Below are positions 1-9,481 of a DNA stretch of 64,000 bases, one piece after another. The stretch is from Pseudonocardia sp. T1-2H (lineage in GTDB: Bacteria > Actinomycetota > Actinomycetes > Mycobacteriales > Pseudonocardiaceae). The stretch is taken from NCBI RefSeq assembly GCF_038039215.1, contig NZ_JBBPCL010000001.1, positions 4,650,001 to 4,714,000 of the forward strand. Direction: 5' to 3'. The notes under the pieces were generated by a model that worked only from the letters and a program-made list of their open reading frames with translations, had not been told where the DNA came from and did not search any database. Positions within the stretch are counted from its first letter, which is position 1. The number at the start of each line of letters is the position of its first letter. The translations under genes were made by a program, and so were the position numbers.

Positions 1-2
1 TC

Positions 3-587
3 CGGGTGGAACCACAGATCTCCTACGTGATCGACCGGCTGGACGATCTCGACGAGGTGTGGGGCGGCGTCGCGGGACGCACCCGGCGGGTGATCAAGAG
101 TGCCGGGAAGGTGGTCGAGGTCCACCGCGACGAGAATGCGGAGCGGCTCGTGCGGATGGTCGGATCCACCTACCGGCGCCAGGGGCTCGACGTGCCGTAC
201 GACCCGCGGGTGCTCGACCGTGCCGTGGAGGCGGCGCTCGGACGGGCCCGTGGCACGGTGCTCACCGCCGTCGACGAGGCCGGGAACGTGCACTCCTCGC
301 TGTTCTGCGTCTGGGACGACCGGCGGGCCTGGTACGTGGGCGGCGGCGGCGATCCCGAACTGCGGTCGAGCGGCGCCGGCAGCCTGCTGATGTGGGAGCT
401 GATCAAGGAGGCGGCGAAGCACGTCCCGCGGTTCGACTTCGAGGGGTCGATGGTGCCCGGCGTGGAGCGCTACTTCCGGAACTTCGGCGGGCGCCAGGAG
501 ACCTACCACATGGTCACGCGCACGAGCGCGCGGCTGGCGCCGCTGTGGGCGCTGCGCGGGCTCCGCGAGCGCAGGCGGGCGCGGTAA
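3..587 (+). CDS. FemAB/GNAT-like acyltransferase, C-terminal part (5' truncated by window edge)
   Basis: The reading frame is open to the left edge, so only the last ~194 residues are visible and the true start lies outside. The visible part resembles the C-terminal half of the BioF2/FemAB-like GNAT fold (Acetyltransf_6 type): a strand-rich core (VHSSLFCVWDDRRAWYVGGG), then a helix with SGAGSLLMWELIKEA, then the ending FDFEGSMVPGVERYFRNFG typical of that family. Such proteins transfer acyl or aminoacyl groups and often sit in exopolysaccharide clusters next to polysaccharide deacetylases, as here. The substrate cannot be read from the sequence. The gene is first in the visible part of the rightward glycan operon. 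Confidence 0.7.
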   Translation, partial: RVEPQISYVIDRLDDLDEVWGGVAGRTRRVIKSAGKVVEVHRDENAERLVRMVGSTYRRQGLDVPYDPRVLDRAVEAALGRARGTVLTAVDEAGNVHSSLFCVWDDRRAWYVGGGGDPELRSSGAGSLLMWELIKEAAKHVPRFDFEGSMVPGVERYFRNFGGRQETYHMVTRTSARLAPLWALRGLRERRRAR

Positions 588-705
588 CGCCCCGCGCGGC
601 CGGAACGATTCGGACATAGACGAGGTCGGCGGGCCTTCGAGCCGGCCTGCGTTCCCCGGACGCGGCTCCCCGCGCCGGTGCGGCACACGGGCGACGGAGC
701 TGCGC

Positions 706-2136
706 ATGGCGAACCCGGTCGACACCCTCGGGCACTGCCGGCCCACGGCGCGCCTGATCCTGTCCACACCGGACCCGCGTAGCGTCGCGCGGCTGCGCTA
801 TGCGTTCAGCGCCTACGCCGCCCTGCACGGTATCCGGGTCGTTGACGACGACTCGGCCGACGTGACCGTCGCGCACGGCGACGTCGACACGGCTGTGCAG
901 GTCAGGCTGCCCGCGGGGTACAGGCTGCGGCCCGACACGGAGCCCGCACCGCCCCCGGTGCAGGTCGACGGGATGCCCTGCTTCCACCTGGCCCCGAGCG
1001 GCGAACCGGACGTCCTGGGCGAGGTCTTCGAATGGCTCGCCGCCCCGCACGAGCGGGCCAGTACCGAGCTCGACGACATCGGCCGGATCCCTCCCGAGCA
1101 CACCCTCGCCGGCACCCACGGACTCGACCGGCGGGTGCCCTGGGCCAACCGCTGGCTCGCCCGGTTGCATCGGGCGGTCCGGACCGCCCTGCCCGGTCTG
1201 CCCGGATCCCCGCCCTCACCGTTCGGCGCGTCCCGCACCTTCGTCGCGAGCCACGACATGGACCATCTCTCGTCCCGGCGGCTCGTCAACGGTCACCGGG
1301 TGCTGAAGAACGTCGGAGTGGCGGTCGCGGGACGGCGCGACCTGCGAACCGGTGCCGCGATCCTGGGCGCGGCGGCCCGTCGGACGGTGCACGGACGGCC
1401 GACGATCGTCGGCGTGGCGGACCTGCTCGCGGGCGAGGCCGCGCGCGGCGTGCGGGCGACCTACACGGTCGTCGCCGAGTCGACGCACCGGCGCGACCCC
1501 GGCTACCGGCTCGACGACGACTTCGTCCGGCACACGCTCGCCGACATCGCCGAGGCCGGACACGAACTGGCGGTCCACGGCAGCTACCGCAGCCTCGAGG
1601 TGCCCGGCCAGCTCGAGCACGAGTACGCGCTGCTCGCCGACGCGGGCTTCCCCGCCACCGGCGGACGGCAGCACTGGCTCCGTCATCGCGGCGGCGAATT
1701 GTTCGCGGCGCTCGAACGGGCGGGAGCGGAATGGGACTCCACCTACGGACATCCGGACCTCGTCGGCTACCGGCACGGCGCCGCTTTCCCGTTCCTGCCG
1801 TACGACCTGGACCGCGAGCGGGCCCGCCCCGTCGTGGAGATCCCCATGGTCGTCATGGAGCGCGCCCTGTGCACGGCCGGGAGTCGTCCGGCGGACTGGG
1901 CCGCGACCGCGACCGAGGTGCTGCGCGCGGCCGGCGACGACGGCTGGGGCGGTACCGCCGTGCTGTGGCACGACTACGCCTTCCCGGGTGCCGCACTGCC
2001 CGCCGGGCTGGCCGAGACCTACTGGGCGGTCCTCGACGCCGGCGACCACTGGGTGACCGCGGCAGAGGTCGCGGCGGCCACCCGGACCCGGTGGGCGGAC
2101 GCGGGGGCCCTCACCGGGCTGCCCGGCCGGACCTGA
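706..2136 (+). CDS. Polysaccharide deacetylase-like protein
   Basis: 476 aa from ATG 706. The central part has the layout of the NodB/CE4 carbohydrate esterase fold. SHDMDH (about residues 182-187) would supply the metal-binding Asp/His, and HELAVHGSY (about 286-294) matches the second His motif with H-x-x-S spacing. A long N-terminal region without a recognisable motif precedes it, as in the DUF7033-type deacetylases of surface-polymer loci. No signal peptide is visible, suggesting a cytoplasmic or unconventionally located enzyme. It probably removes acetyl groups from an amino sugar of the polymer made by this locus. The next gene begins 10 bp downstream behind a GAGGAG ribosome binding site, so the genes are likely co-transcribed. 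Confidence 0.7.
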   Translation: MANPVDTLGHCRPTARLILSTPDPRSVARLRYAFSAYAALHGIRVVDDDSADVTVAHGDVDTAVQVRLPAGYRLRPDTEPAPPPVQVDGMPCFHLAPSGEPDVLGEVFEWLAAPHERASTELDDIGRIPPEHTLAGTHGLDRRVPWANRWLARLHRAVRTALPGLPGSPPSPFGASRTFVASHDMDHLSSRRLVNGHRVLKNVGVAVAGRRDLRTGAAILGAAARRTVHGRPTIVGVADLLAGEAARGVRATYTVVAESTHRRDPGYRLDDDFVRHTLADIAEAGHELAVHGSYRSLEVPGQLEHEYALLADAGFPATGGRQHWLRHRGGELFAALERAGAEWDSTYGHPDLVGYRHGAAFPFLPYDLDRERARPVVEIPMVVMERALCTAGSRPADWAATATEVLRAAGDDGWGGTAVLWHDYAFPGAALPAGLAETYWAVLDAGDHWVTAAEVAAATRTRWADAGALTGLPGRT

Positions 2137-2146
2137 GGAGGAGCGA

Positions 2147-3283
2147 ATGCCCGCGCCGAGATCATCCGGCCGCCCGTCCGTCGTCCACGTCTCGTCCGTG
2201 CACGCCTGGGACGACTCGCGGATCTTCCGCAGGATGTGCCTTTCTTTGGCGCGCAACGGGTACGACGTCACGCTCGTCGCGGTGGCCGACACCGAACGGA
2301 CAGTGGAGGGCGTCCAGATCGTGCCGGTGGAGCGGGCGTCGGGCCGGCTGGCCCGGCTCCTGGCGGTCCCCCGCGTCGCGCGCCGCGCCCGATCGATGCG
2401 GGCCCGCCTCTACCACCTGCACGACCCCGAGCTCATCCCGATGATCCCGGTCCTGCGGCGAGGGGGCGCCAGGGTCGTCTACGACGCGCACGAGGACCTG
2501 CCGCTGCAGGTCCTGGAGAAGGAGTACCTGTCGTCCCGGGTGCGGCCCGCGGTCGCGGCGGGCGCGCGGCTGCTCTGTGCCACCGCGGACCGGTCGGCGG
2601 ACCACGTGCTGGCGGCGTCGCCGGAGGTGGCCGACCGCTACCGTCCCGGCGGCTGCACGGTGATCCGCAACTATCCGGAACGGTCCGGGAACGGGGCCCC
2701 GGACACGGACTACGCCGCCCGGGAGCACCGGGTGGTGTACGCGGGCGGCCTGACCCGGGCCCGCGGCGTCGAACAGATGATCGACGCGATGGGGCACGCC
2801 GGGCTGCCCGACGACTGGCGCCTGCGGTTGGCCGGTCCGCACAGTCCGGACGACTTCCTCGACCGACTCCGTGCCCGTCCCGGCTGGGACCGCGTGGAGT
2901 TCCACGGGGAGGTCCCGCCGCCCGAGGCGCGGCGGCTGATGGCCGGCAGCCGCATCGGGCTCGCCGTGTTGCAGCCGATCGGGCAGAACGTCGACGTGCT
3001 GCCCACGAAACTGCTGGAGTACATGTCCGTGGGCATCCCGGTGGTGGCGGCCGACTACCCGCAGTGCCGCCGGATCGTCGAGAGCGCCGGGTGCGGCGTC
3101 GTCGTCGACCCGACCGATCCGCGCGCGATCGGCGAGGCGGTCGGCCGGCTGGCCGCACGTCCGGATCTCGCCGCCGAGATGGGTAGGCGCGGCCGGGCCG
3201 CGGTGGCGGAGCGCTACAGCTGGGAGGCCGAGGAGAAGCGTCTGCTCGCCGTCTACGCCGATCTGCTGGGCGCGGCCGTATGA
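2147..3283 (+). CDS. Glycosyltransferase family 4
   Basis: 378 aa from ATG 2147, with GAGGAG 4-9 bp upstream. The N-terminal Rossmann domain begins VVHVSSVHAWDDSRIF, a typical GT4 opening. The C-terminal nucleotide-sugar domain carries VVYAGGLTRARGVEQMIDA and KLLEYMSVGIPVVAADYP, whose Glu is the conserved GT4 donor-binding residue. It is a retaining GT-B enzyme that adds one sugar to a lipid-linked oligosaccharide on the cytoplasmic face of the membrane. Its stop overlaps the start of the polymerase gene by 4 bp (ATGA), indicating translational coupling. Donor and acceptor are unknown. Confidence 0.88.
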   Translation: MPAPRSSGRPSVVHVSSVHAWDDSRIFRRMCLSLARNGYDVTLVAVADTERTVEGVQIVPVERASGRLARLLAVPRVARRARSMRARLYHLHDPELIPMIPVLRRGGARVVYDAHEDLPLQVLEKEYLSSRVRPAVAAGARLLCATADRSADHVLAASPEVADRYRPGGCTVIRNYPERSGNGAPDTDYAAREHRVVYAGGLTRARGVEQMIDAMGHAGLPDDWRLRLAGPHSPDDFLDRLRARPGWDRVEFHGEVPPPEARRLMAGSRIGLAVLQPIGQNVDVLPTKLLEYMSVGIPVVAADYPQCRRIVESAGCGVVVDPTDPRAIGEAVGRLAARPDLAAEMGRRGRAAVAERYSWEAEEKRLLAVYADLLGAAV

Positions 3284-4629
3284 CCAGCCCGTCCCGGGCC
3301 GGGACCGTGCTCCACGGCGGTGTCCGCCCAGGCGGCCCGCTGAGCCGCGCCCCGCTGATCGCACTCGGCGTCCTCGCCTACGTCGCCGCCCTGCACGAGG
3401 TCCACCGGCTCAGCATCGCCCCGGCCTTCACCTACCTGCGCTACTCCTACCGCGAGCCCGGCACGGCGGCCGCGTTGATCGCCCTGGGGCTGGTCGTCGC
3501 CCTGGCCCTGGTCCTGCCGTCGCGGCTCTCCCGGCCCTCCCACCTCGTGGCGTGGACGTTGTTCGTGGTCGCGGTCGTCCCGAGCATCGTGGTGCCGCAG
3601 TTCTCGGACGTGCTGTCGGTCCCGGACGCGACCGAGCTAGGGCTCTGGGTGGCGGCGAGCTTCCTCCCGGTGGCGGTCCTGGGCACCCGTGGGGCGGTGC
3701 ACGGGCTGATACCGGACCTCCGGATGTCGCACGGAACGTTCTGGGCGGTCGTCACGGTCACCTCGGGCGCCGTCTACGCCTACATCATCGCCACCGTCGG
3801 GGTCAGCTGGGAGCTTCCGTCCCTCGCGGACGTCTACGGCGTGCGGGACGAGTTCGCGGCCGAGGAGACCGCCTCCGGTGCGCTCCGCTACCTCGTGCCG
3901 CTGCTCGTGAGCGTGCTGAACCCGCTGATCGTCGCTCGGGGCCTGTTCGAGCGGCGGTGGACGTGGCTCGTCGTGGGCCTCTTGGGGCAGGTGTTCGTGT
4001 ACTCGTTCACCGGGTACCGCTCCGCCGTCCTGTCGCCGATCGCGCTGCTCGGGGTGTACCTGCTGCTGCGGCGGGGCACGCGGTCGTCCGGATCGTTGCT
4101 GTTCGGCGCGGCCGGGCTGGTGGCCGCGATGTGGGTGCTGGACCGGCTGACGTCGTCGATCGAGTTCACGTCCCTGCTCGTCCGGCGCTTCCTCATCACG
4201 CCGGGCCTGCTCACGGCCGGCTACGTGTACGTGTTCGCCGACAGCGACAAGGTCGCACTGTCGCACTCGTTCCTCTCGGCCTTCTCCGCCTACCCGTACT
4301 CCCAGGAACCGCCGCTGCTCGTCGGAAGCCTGTTCTTCGGCGACCCCGGCACTAACGCGAACGCGAACCTGATGGCCGACGGGTTCGCGAACTTCGGCTA
4401 CCCCGGGGTGCTGCTCGAGTGCCTGGTCCTCATGGTGCTGCTGTGGATCGTCGACGATGCCGTCCGCGGTGTCCCGTGGCCCTTCGCCGGAATGGTCCTG
4501 ATCATGCCCACGCTCTCGCTGGCCGACTCGGGGATCTTCACCACGATGCTCACCCATGGTTTCCTCGCGGCGGTGCTGGCGTGCGCCTGCCTGCCCCGGA
4601 CCGAACCGGACGAGGTCGCGGTCCCGTGA
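3280..4629 (+). CDS. Wzy-like oligosaccharide repeat-unit polymerase (O-antigen polymerase family)
   Basis: 449 aa, highly hydrophobic, with roughly a dozen predicted membrane segments. A larger polar stretch around residues 170-215 and another around 320-370 look like the periplasmic loops of Wzy polymerases. There is no signature motif, as is usual for the family, so the call rests on topology, length and position between a glycosyltransferase and a flippase. The likely role is joining flipped repeat units into polymer on the outer face of the membrane. It overlaps the upstream gene by 4 bp and its stop overlaps the GTG start of the next gene. Confidence 0.75.
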   Translation: MTSPSRAGTVLHGGVRPGGPLSRAPLIALGVLAYVAALHEVHRLSIAPAFTYLRYSYREPGTAAALIALGLVVALALVLPSRLSRPSHLVAWTLFVVAVVPSIVVPQFSDVLSVPDATELGLWVAASFLPVAVLGTRGAVHGLIPDLRMSHGTFWAVVTVTSGAVYAYIIATVGVSWELPSLADVYGVRDEFAAEETASGALRYLVPLLVSVLNPLIVARGLFERRWTWLVVGLLGQVFVYSFTGYRSAVLSPIALLGVYLLLRRGTRSSGSLLFGAAGLVAAMWVLDRLTSSIEFTSLLVRRFLITPGLLTAGYVYVFADSDKVALSHSFLSAFSAYPYSQEPPLLVGSLFFGDPGTNANANLMADGFANFGYPGVLLECLVLMVLLWIVDDAVRGVPWPFAGMVLIMPTLSLADSGIFTTMLTHGFLAAVLACACLPRTEPDEVAVP

Positions 4630-5643
4630 GCGCGCCGAGCATCTCCTTCGTCGTGGCCACCCTGAACGAGGAGCGGGCGATCGAGGAGTGCGTGCGCAGC
4701 CTGCTGGCCCAGGACTACCCGGCGGACCGGGTCGAGGTCGCCGTGGTCGACGGGGGCTCGACGGACCGGACCCGCGAGATCGTGGCGGCACTCGCCGCGA
4801 CGGACGGGCGGGTGCAGCTGCTCGACAATCCCGGGCGGATCGCCCCGACGGCGTTCAACATCGGTGTCGCCGCCACGACCGGGTCCCTGATCAGCCTGGT
4901 GAGCGCCCACAGCGTCACGGCCCCCCGGTACGCCGCGCTGCTGGCGGAGGCGTTCGAGAAGCTCGGGCGCGTGGCTCGTGGGCGGGAGGATGGACGCGGC
5001 GGCAGGCCCCGGCGCGCCGCCGATGGCGGAGGCCATCGTACGGGCCACCTCGTCCCCGCTGGGCCTCGGCTCGGCTCGTTTCCACTACAGCGACCGACCC
5101 GGATGGGTGGACACCGCGTTCCCCGGGGCGTACCGGCGGGAACTGTTCGACCTCATCGGACCGTTCGACGAGACCCTCGTCCGGAACCAGGACGACGACC
5201 TGCATCTGCGGGCACGGCTCGCCGGCCGCACCATGTGGTTCGACCCGCGCCTCCGCTCGACCTACCGCCCCCGGGCGAGCCTGCGCGCGCTGTGGCGGCA
5301 GTACTACCAGTACGGCTGGTGGAGGGCCGTCACGGTGTGCAAGCACCGGCGGGTGGCCTCGGTCCGGCACCTCGCCCCCGCGGCGCTCGTCGCGGGGCTG
5401 GCGGGCGCCTCCACCGCGGTGGTGGCGACCCGCCACCGGTCCGCGCTCGGCGCACTCGGGAGTGGCGTCGCGGCGTGGGCAGGCGTGCTGGTCCTCGCCG
5501 GCAGGCGGGAACGCGGGGCGTCGAGCGGCGTCGCAGCGCGGGTGCCGGTGGCCGTGGGCTGCCTGCACCTCGCCTACGGGGCGGGCTTCTGGGCCGGTCT
5601 GCTCCGCAACGCGGTACACGGGCTCCCGGGCCGCTCGACGTGA
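4626..5643 (+). CDS. Glycosyltransferase family 2, ExoA-like (frameshifted)
   Basis: The GTG start overlaps the polymerase stop. The N-terminal half has the GT-A pattern: SFVVATLNEERAIEECV, then VVDGGSTDRTREIV near residues 41-54. The frame is lost at the GGG run 4965-4967. Removing one G gives KLGAWLVGGRM and continues without a break to 5643. That half carries VDTAFPGAYRRELFDLIG, RNQDDDLHLR and a C-terminal membrane region, as in succinoglycan ExoA-type transferases. Corrected length is 338 aa, normal for the family. Both halves are well conserved, so the extra base is either a sequencing error or a very recent mutation. Predicted role: adding one sugar to the growing repeat unit at the membrane. 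Confidence 0.85.
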
Positions 5644-5665
5644 GCGGGTACGCCGGACGTCGGCC

Positions 5666-6934
5666 GTGAAGCGGCCGCGCGCCCTCGGCGGGATCAGCCG
5701 GATCCTGGCGGGCTCCGCCGCGGGCCAGGGCCTGGTCCTCCTGGCCTACCCCGTCCTGGCGCGGCTGTACGACCCGACGGACTTCGGCGTGCTCGTGGTG
5801 TTCACGTCCGTGGTCGCCATGGTCGGCGTGCTCTCCACCCTCTCCCTCGAGGCGGCCGTCCTCATCCCGGCCGACGACCGCGAGGCCGCGACCGTGGCCT
5901 GGGCGAGCCTCGTCTCCGTGGCCGTCACCGCCGTCGTCACCGCCCTGGTCGGCCTGGCCTTCGGCCCGGCCATCGCGGCGTTCCTCGGGGTACCGGTGCT
6001 CGCCGAGCTCTGGTGGCTGGTCGCCCTGACGGTCCTGGCCCTCGGCGTGTACCTCGTCATGTCGGAGTGGATGGTGCGGGTCCGCCGCTACGGGGCGCTC
6101 GCCACCCGGAACCTGCTCCAGGGCGTCGGGCAGGTGACGGCGCAGATCGGGCTGGGGGTGGCCGGGGTGCGTCCGGCCGGCCTGCTCGTCGGGCTGGGGG
6201 TCGGCAGGCTGCTGGGAACAGGGGGCAGCATCTCGCGGGGCGGGCTGCTGCGGCAGCCCCGGCCGCGGCCGGCCGAGCTCGTCGCGGCCGTCCGCCGCTA
6301 CCGCCGGTTCCCCCTCGTCGCGTCCTGGTCGAAGCTGCTGAACACCGCGGGCCTGCAGGTCCCCCTGCTCGTCGTCAGCGCTGCCTACGGGGAGGTCGGG
6401 GCGGGCCTGCTCGGGCTCACCGTGCGGGTCGTCGGCGGCCCCGTAGCGGTGATCGGACAGGCCGTGTACCAGGTGTTCACCGGCGAGGCCAGCGCGCGGG
6501 TCCGGGGGCCGGGCACCGGGCTCGCGCCTTTCACGAGGACGGCTGTGCTGCGGCTGCTGGCGACCGGCGCGGTGCCCGCGGTGCTGCTGATCCTGCTCAG
6601 CCCGAGCGTCTTCGGGTTCGTCTTCGGTCCGGAGTGGACCGGATCCGGCCAATTCGCGCAGATCCTCGCGATCGCCTATCTCGCCGAGTTCGCCGTTACT
6701 CCGATCTCGCAGACGTTGTTCATCCTGGAGCGGCAGGGCGTACAACTGATATGGGACGCGTCACGCCTCGTGCTGACGGCCGGCGGGGTGGGCCTGTGCT
6801 GGGTCCTCGGCGCGCCGATCATCACCGCGGTGGCCGTGCTCGCGGCCGCCCACGTCGTCAGCTACGGAACGCTCTACGTCCTGTCGATGCGGGCGGCAAA
6901 AGGGTCCGACCGAGCCGCGGAGGCAGCACCTTGA
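5666..6934 (+). CDS. Wzx-like oligosaccharide flippase (polysaccharide biosynthesis protein)
   Basis: 422 aa from GTG 5666. The N-terminus (ILAGSAAGQGLVLLAYPVLARLYDPTDFG) is a typical opening of the MATE-like RfbX/Wzx superfamily, and about 12 hydrophobic segments follow. A cytoplasmic stretch around residues 200-220 (RRYRRFPLVASWSKLLN) matches the family's second-half opening. It is expected to flip lipid-linked repeat units across the cytoplasmic membrane before polymerisation by the Wzy-like protein. The gene lies 22 bp after the GT2 gene and overlaps the next reading frame by 4 bp (TTGA), so it belongs to the same operon. Confidence 0.87.
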   Translation: MKRPRALGGISRILAGSAAGQGLVLLAYPVLARLYDPTDFGVLVVFTSVVAMVGVLSTLSLEAAVLIPADDREAATVAWASLVSVAVTAVVTALVGLAFGPAIAAFLGVPVLAELWWLVALTVLALGVYLVMSEWMVRVRRYGALATRNLLQGVGQVTAQIGLGVAGVRPAGLLVGLGVGRLLGTGGSISRGGLLRQPRPRPAELVAAVRRYRRFPLVASWSKLLNTAGLQVPLLVVSAAYGEVGAGLLGLTVRVVGGPVAVIGQAVYQVFTGEASARVRGPGTGLAPFTRTAVLRLLATGAVPAVLLILLSPSVFGFVFGPEWTGSGQFAQILAIAYLAEFAVTPISQTLFILERQGVQLIWDASRLVLTAGGVGLCWVLGAPIITAVAVLAAAHVVSYGTLYVLSMRAAKGSDRAAEAAP

Positions 6935-8097
6935 CGCCGACGAGATCGCCGGGACGCGCGGTCGTCATCCTGTTCGTGGTCGTGCTCGCCCTCCTGGCCG
7001 CGTGCACCACGACCTCCGGGCCGGACACGGCGCCCGCGCAGCCCACCTATCCGGCCCCGGCGCCGGGACCGGCACCCGAGCCGTCCGGTCCGGTCCTGCA
7101 CGTCGACCCCGGCGGCACCGACGAGGGCCCGGGCACCGCCCAGCGGCCGTTCCGGACCATCGCCGCGGCCTCGAGAGCGGCCGGTCCCGGCACCACCGTG
7201 GTCGTCGCCGACGGCACGTACACCGGGGCCTTCTCGACCCGCGCGAGCGGCACCGCCGAGGCCCGCCTCACCTATGTGGCGGCGAACAAGTGGGGGGCCC
7301 GGCTGGTCGGCGACGGCGCCGTCGCCGACGACGGCGTGGACGCCGTCTGGCGCAACTACGGCGACTACGTCGACGTCAGGGGCTTCGACATCTCGGGAAC
7401 GACGACCGACGGGTACATCGAGACGGGATCCTGGTCCCGGATCCTGGAGAACCACGTCCACGGGTTCAGCGAGGGCACCTGCGTGTCGACCTACCGCAAG
7501 GAGTACACGCTGCACGACATCGACATCATCGGGAACGTGGTGCACGACTGCGGGAACTCCGCGCTCGACCACGGCATCTACCCCGGGCACCCCCGCGGGA
7601 CGATCAGCAACAACATCTCCTACGGCAACGCCGGCTTCGGGATCCATTGCTGGCACAACTGCAACGAGCTGGTGATCACCAACAACCTGGTGTTCCGCAA
7701 CGGGGAGGGCGGCATCCTCGTGGGCCAGGGCGACGGGCCCAACGACGGCGCCGTCCCCGCCGACAACATGGTGGTCGCCAACAACATCGCCTACGACAAC
7801 TCCGGGTTCGGGATCCGGGAGAGCGGGGCGACCGGCGGCGGCAACCTGTACCTCAACAACACCGTGGCCGCCAACGGTCAGGACGGCCTCGACCTCGCGG
7901 CCGGCAGCGAGAGCGGGACGCTCACCGTCGACCCCGGCTTCGTGGACTACGAGCAGGACGGGTCCGGCGACTACCGCGTGCTCCCGGTCAGCCCGATGGT
8001 GGACGCGGGCACGGAGGAGGGAGCGCCGCCGTTCGACATCGACGGAGTCAATCGGCCCCAGGGCGGGAACGTCGACATCGGAGTGTACGAGCGGTAG
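6931..8097 (+). CDS. Right-handed parallel beta-helix lipoprotein
   Basis: About 388 aa from a TTG start that overlaps the flippase stop. An N-terminal hydrophobic stretch ends in LLAAC, a lipobox, so the protein should be lipid-anchored outside the membrane. A Pro-rich linker follows, then a DUF1565-like start (VDPGGTDEGPGTAQRPFRTIAAA). Repeated NNI/NNL-type turns (SNNISYGNAGFGIH, ITNNLVFRNGEGG, VANNIAYDNSGFGI, YLNNTVAANGQDG) are diagnostic of parallel beta-helix proteins. Such proteins often bind, cleave or epimerise polysaccharides. A lyase or polymer-binding role for the glycan of this locus is plausible but not shown by any catalytic motif. It is the last gene of the operon and is followed by a strong hairpin. 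Confidence 0.8.
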   Translation: MTPTRSPGRAVVILFVVVLALLAACTTTSGPDTAPAQPTYPAPAPGPAPEPSGPVLHVDPGGTDEGPGTAQRPFRTIAAASRAAGPGTTVVVADGTYTGAFSTRASGTAEARLTYVAANKWGARLVGDGAVADDGVDAVWRNYGDYVDVRGFDISGTTTDGYIETGSWSRILENHVHGFSEGTCVSTYRKEYTLHDIDIIGNVVHDCGNSALDHGIYPGHPRGTISNNISYGNAGFGIHCWHNCNELVITNNLVFRNGEGGILVGQGDGPNDGAVPADNMVVANNIAYDNSGFGIRESGATGGGNLYLNNTVAANGQDGLDLAAGSESGTLTVDPGFVDYEQDGSGDYRVLPVSPMVDAGTEEGAPPFDIDGVNRPQGGNVDIGVYER

Positions 8098-8098
8098 C

Positions 8099-8124
8099 GC
8101 GGCGGCCGCGGTCACGGCCGCCGC
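8099..8124. terminator. Bidirectional hairpin between convergent glycan operons
   Basis: Perfect 10-bp arms GCGGCGGCCG (8099-8108) and CGGCCGCCGC (8115-8124) enclose a 6-nt loop. The hairpin starts 2 bp after the stop of the beta-helix gene and lies 42 bp beyond the stop of the convergent dehydrogenase gene. No T tract follows, which is common in actinobacteria. It is placed to end transcription from both sides. Confidence 0.55.
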
Positions 8125-8165
8125 ACGACTCGCTCGTGGCCACGCCCTCGTCCTGCGCGGCGCCT

Positions 8166-9481
8166 CTACGTGGCCCGGTTCCCCCGTCCGAGCGTGAGGA
8201 CGGACGTTCCCTCCCAGCGGGCGGGGTCGAGCACCCCGCGCCCGTCGAGCACGAGCCTGACGCCGGGCAGGTCGGTGGCTCCGAGTTCCCGGTATGCGGC
8301 GTGATCGGTCTGCACCATGGCGGCCGCCACCCGGGTACCCGGGAGGTAGGGCTCGAGCCCCAGGGCGGTGAGCTCGTCTGCGCTGTACAGCGGATCCTGC
8401 ACCAGCGGCAGGGCACCGTGCCGGCGGAGCGCCTCGACGGTGGCGAACACCCCGAGAACGCCGTCTCCTTGACCCCGCCCCGGTAACAGGCGCCGAGCAC
8501 CACGACCTGCGCGCCGGCCAGGTCCTCACCGGTCACCGCGGCGTACCGCTCGGCGAGCATCTCCACGCAGCGTGCGGGCATCGCGGCGTTGGCCTCCCGC
8601 GCCGTTCGCACGATGCTCGCCGACGGGTCCCCGCCGAGGTAGAGCCACGGGTACACGGGGATGCAGTGCCCGCCGACCGCGATGCCGGGCCGGTGCAGGT
8701 GGCTGAAGGGCTGGGAGTTGCAGGCCGCGGCGATCCGGGCGAAGTCGACGCCGATGCCGTCCGCGTAGAGCGCGAACTGGTTGGCCAGGCCGATGTTGAC
8801 GTCCCGGTAGGTGGTCTCGGCCAGCTTCGCCAGCTCCGCGGCCTCGGCCGAGTCGAGATCCCAGACCCCGTTCGGTTCGGGGAGGTCGGTGCGTTCGTCG
8901 AACCGCAACACGGCGGCGTAGAACTCCGTGGCCCGGCGGGTGCTGGCCGGGTCGATGCCGCCGACCAGCTTCGGGTAGCGGGCGAGATCAGCGAACACCC
9001 GCCCCGACGAGACCCTCTCCGGGCTGAAGGCGAGGCTGAAGTCCGTGCCCGCCCGCAACCCACTGGCCGCCTCGAGCCGGGGCCCGAGGCGGTTCCTGGT
9101 CGTGCCGACCGGCAGCGTCGTCTCGTAGCTGACGAGCGTGCCCGGCCGCAGGCCGCGGCCGACGGAGTCCGTGGCGGCGTCGAGCACCCGGAAGTCCGGT
9201 GTGCCTGCCCCGTCGACGTGCAGCGGGACGACCACCACGACGACGTCGCTGGCGGCGACCGCCTCCGCGGTGTCCATCGTGGCCTCGAAGGCGCCGGACG
9301 CGACGACCTCGCCGAGCCGCCGGTCGAGGTCCGCTTCACCGGGGAAGGGCGGACGTGCGGCGCGGACGGCGCTCAGGACCCGTTCGTCGACGTCGGCGCC
9401 GATGACGTGATGCCCGCGGCCGGCGAACTGCACCGCGAGCGGGAGACCGATCTTGCCCAGCCCGACGACCGTGATCTTCAC
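8166..9481 (-). CDS. Nucleotide-sugar (UDP-GlcNAc-type) 6-dehydrogenase, WbpA-like (frameshifted)
   Basis: GTG start at 9481 overlapping the upstream stop. The Rossmann motif is VVGLGKIGLPLAVQFAGRGH. SPERVSSGRVFADL, SAEAAELAKLAETTYRDVNI and PGIAVGGHCIPVYPWLY match the UDP-glucose/GDP-mannose dehydrogenase superfamily, closest in style to the WbpA/TviB branch. The expected catalytic Cys is in the GGHCIP segment. The frame breaks at the C run 8450-8453. One more G on the coding strand joins KETAFSG to VFATVEALRRHG and restores a 438-aa protein ending at 8166. Predicted reaction: NAD-dependent oxidation of C6 of a UDP-HexNAc to the uronic acid. The neighbouring oxidoreductase, aminotransferase and acetyltransferase support the UDP-GlcNAc branch. 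Confidence 0.87.
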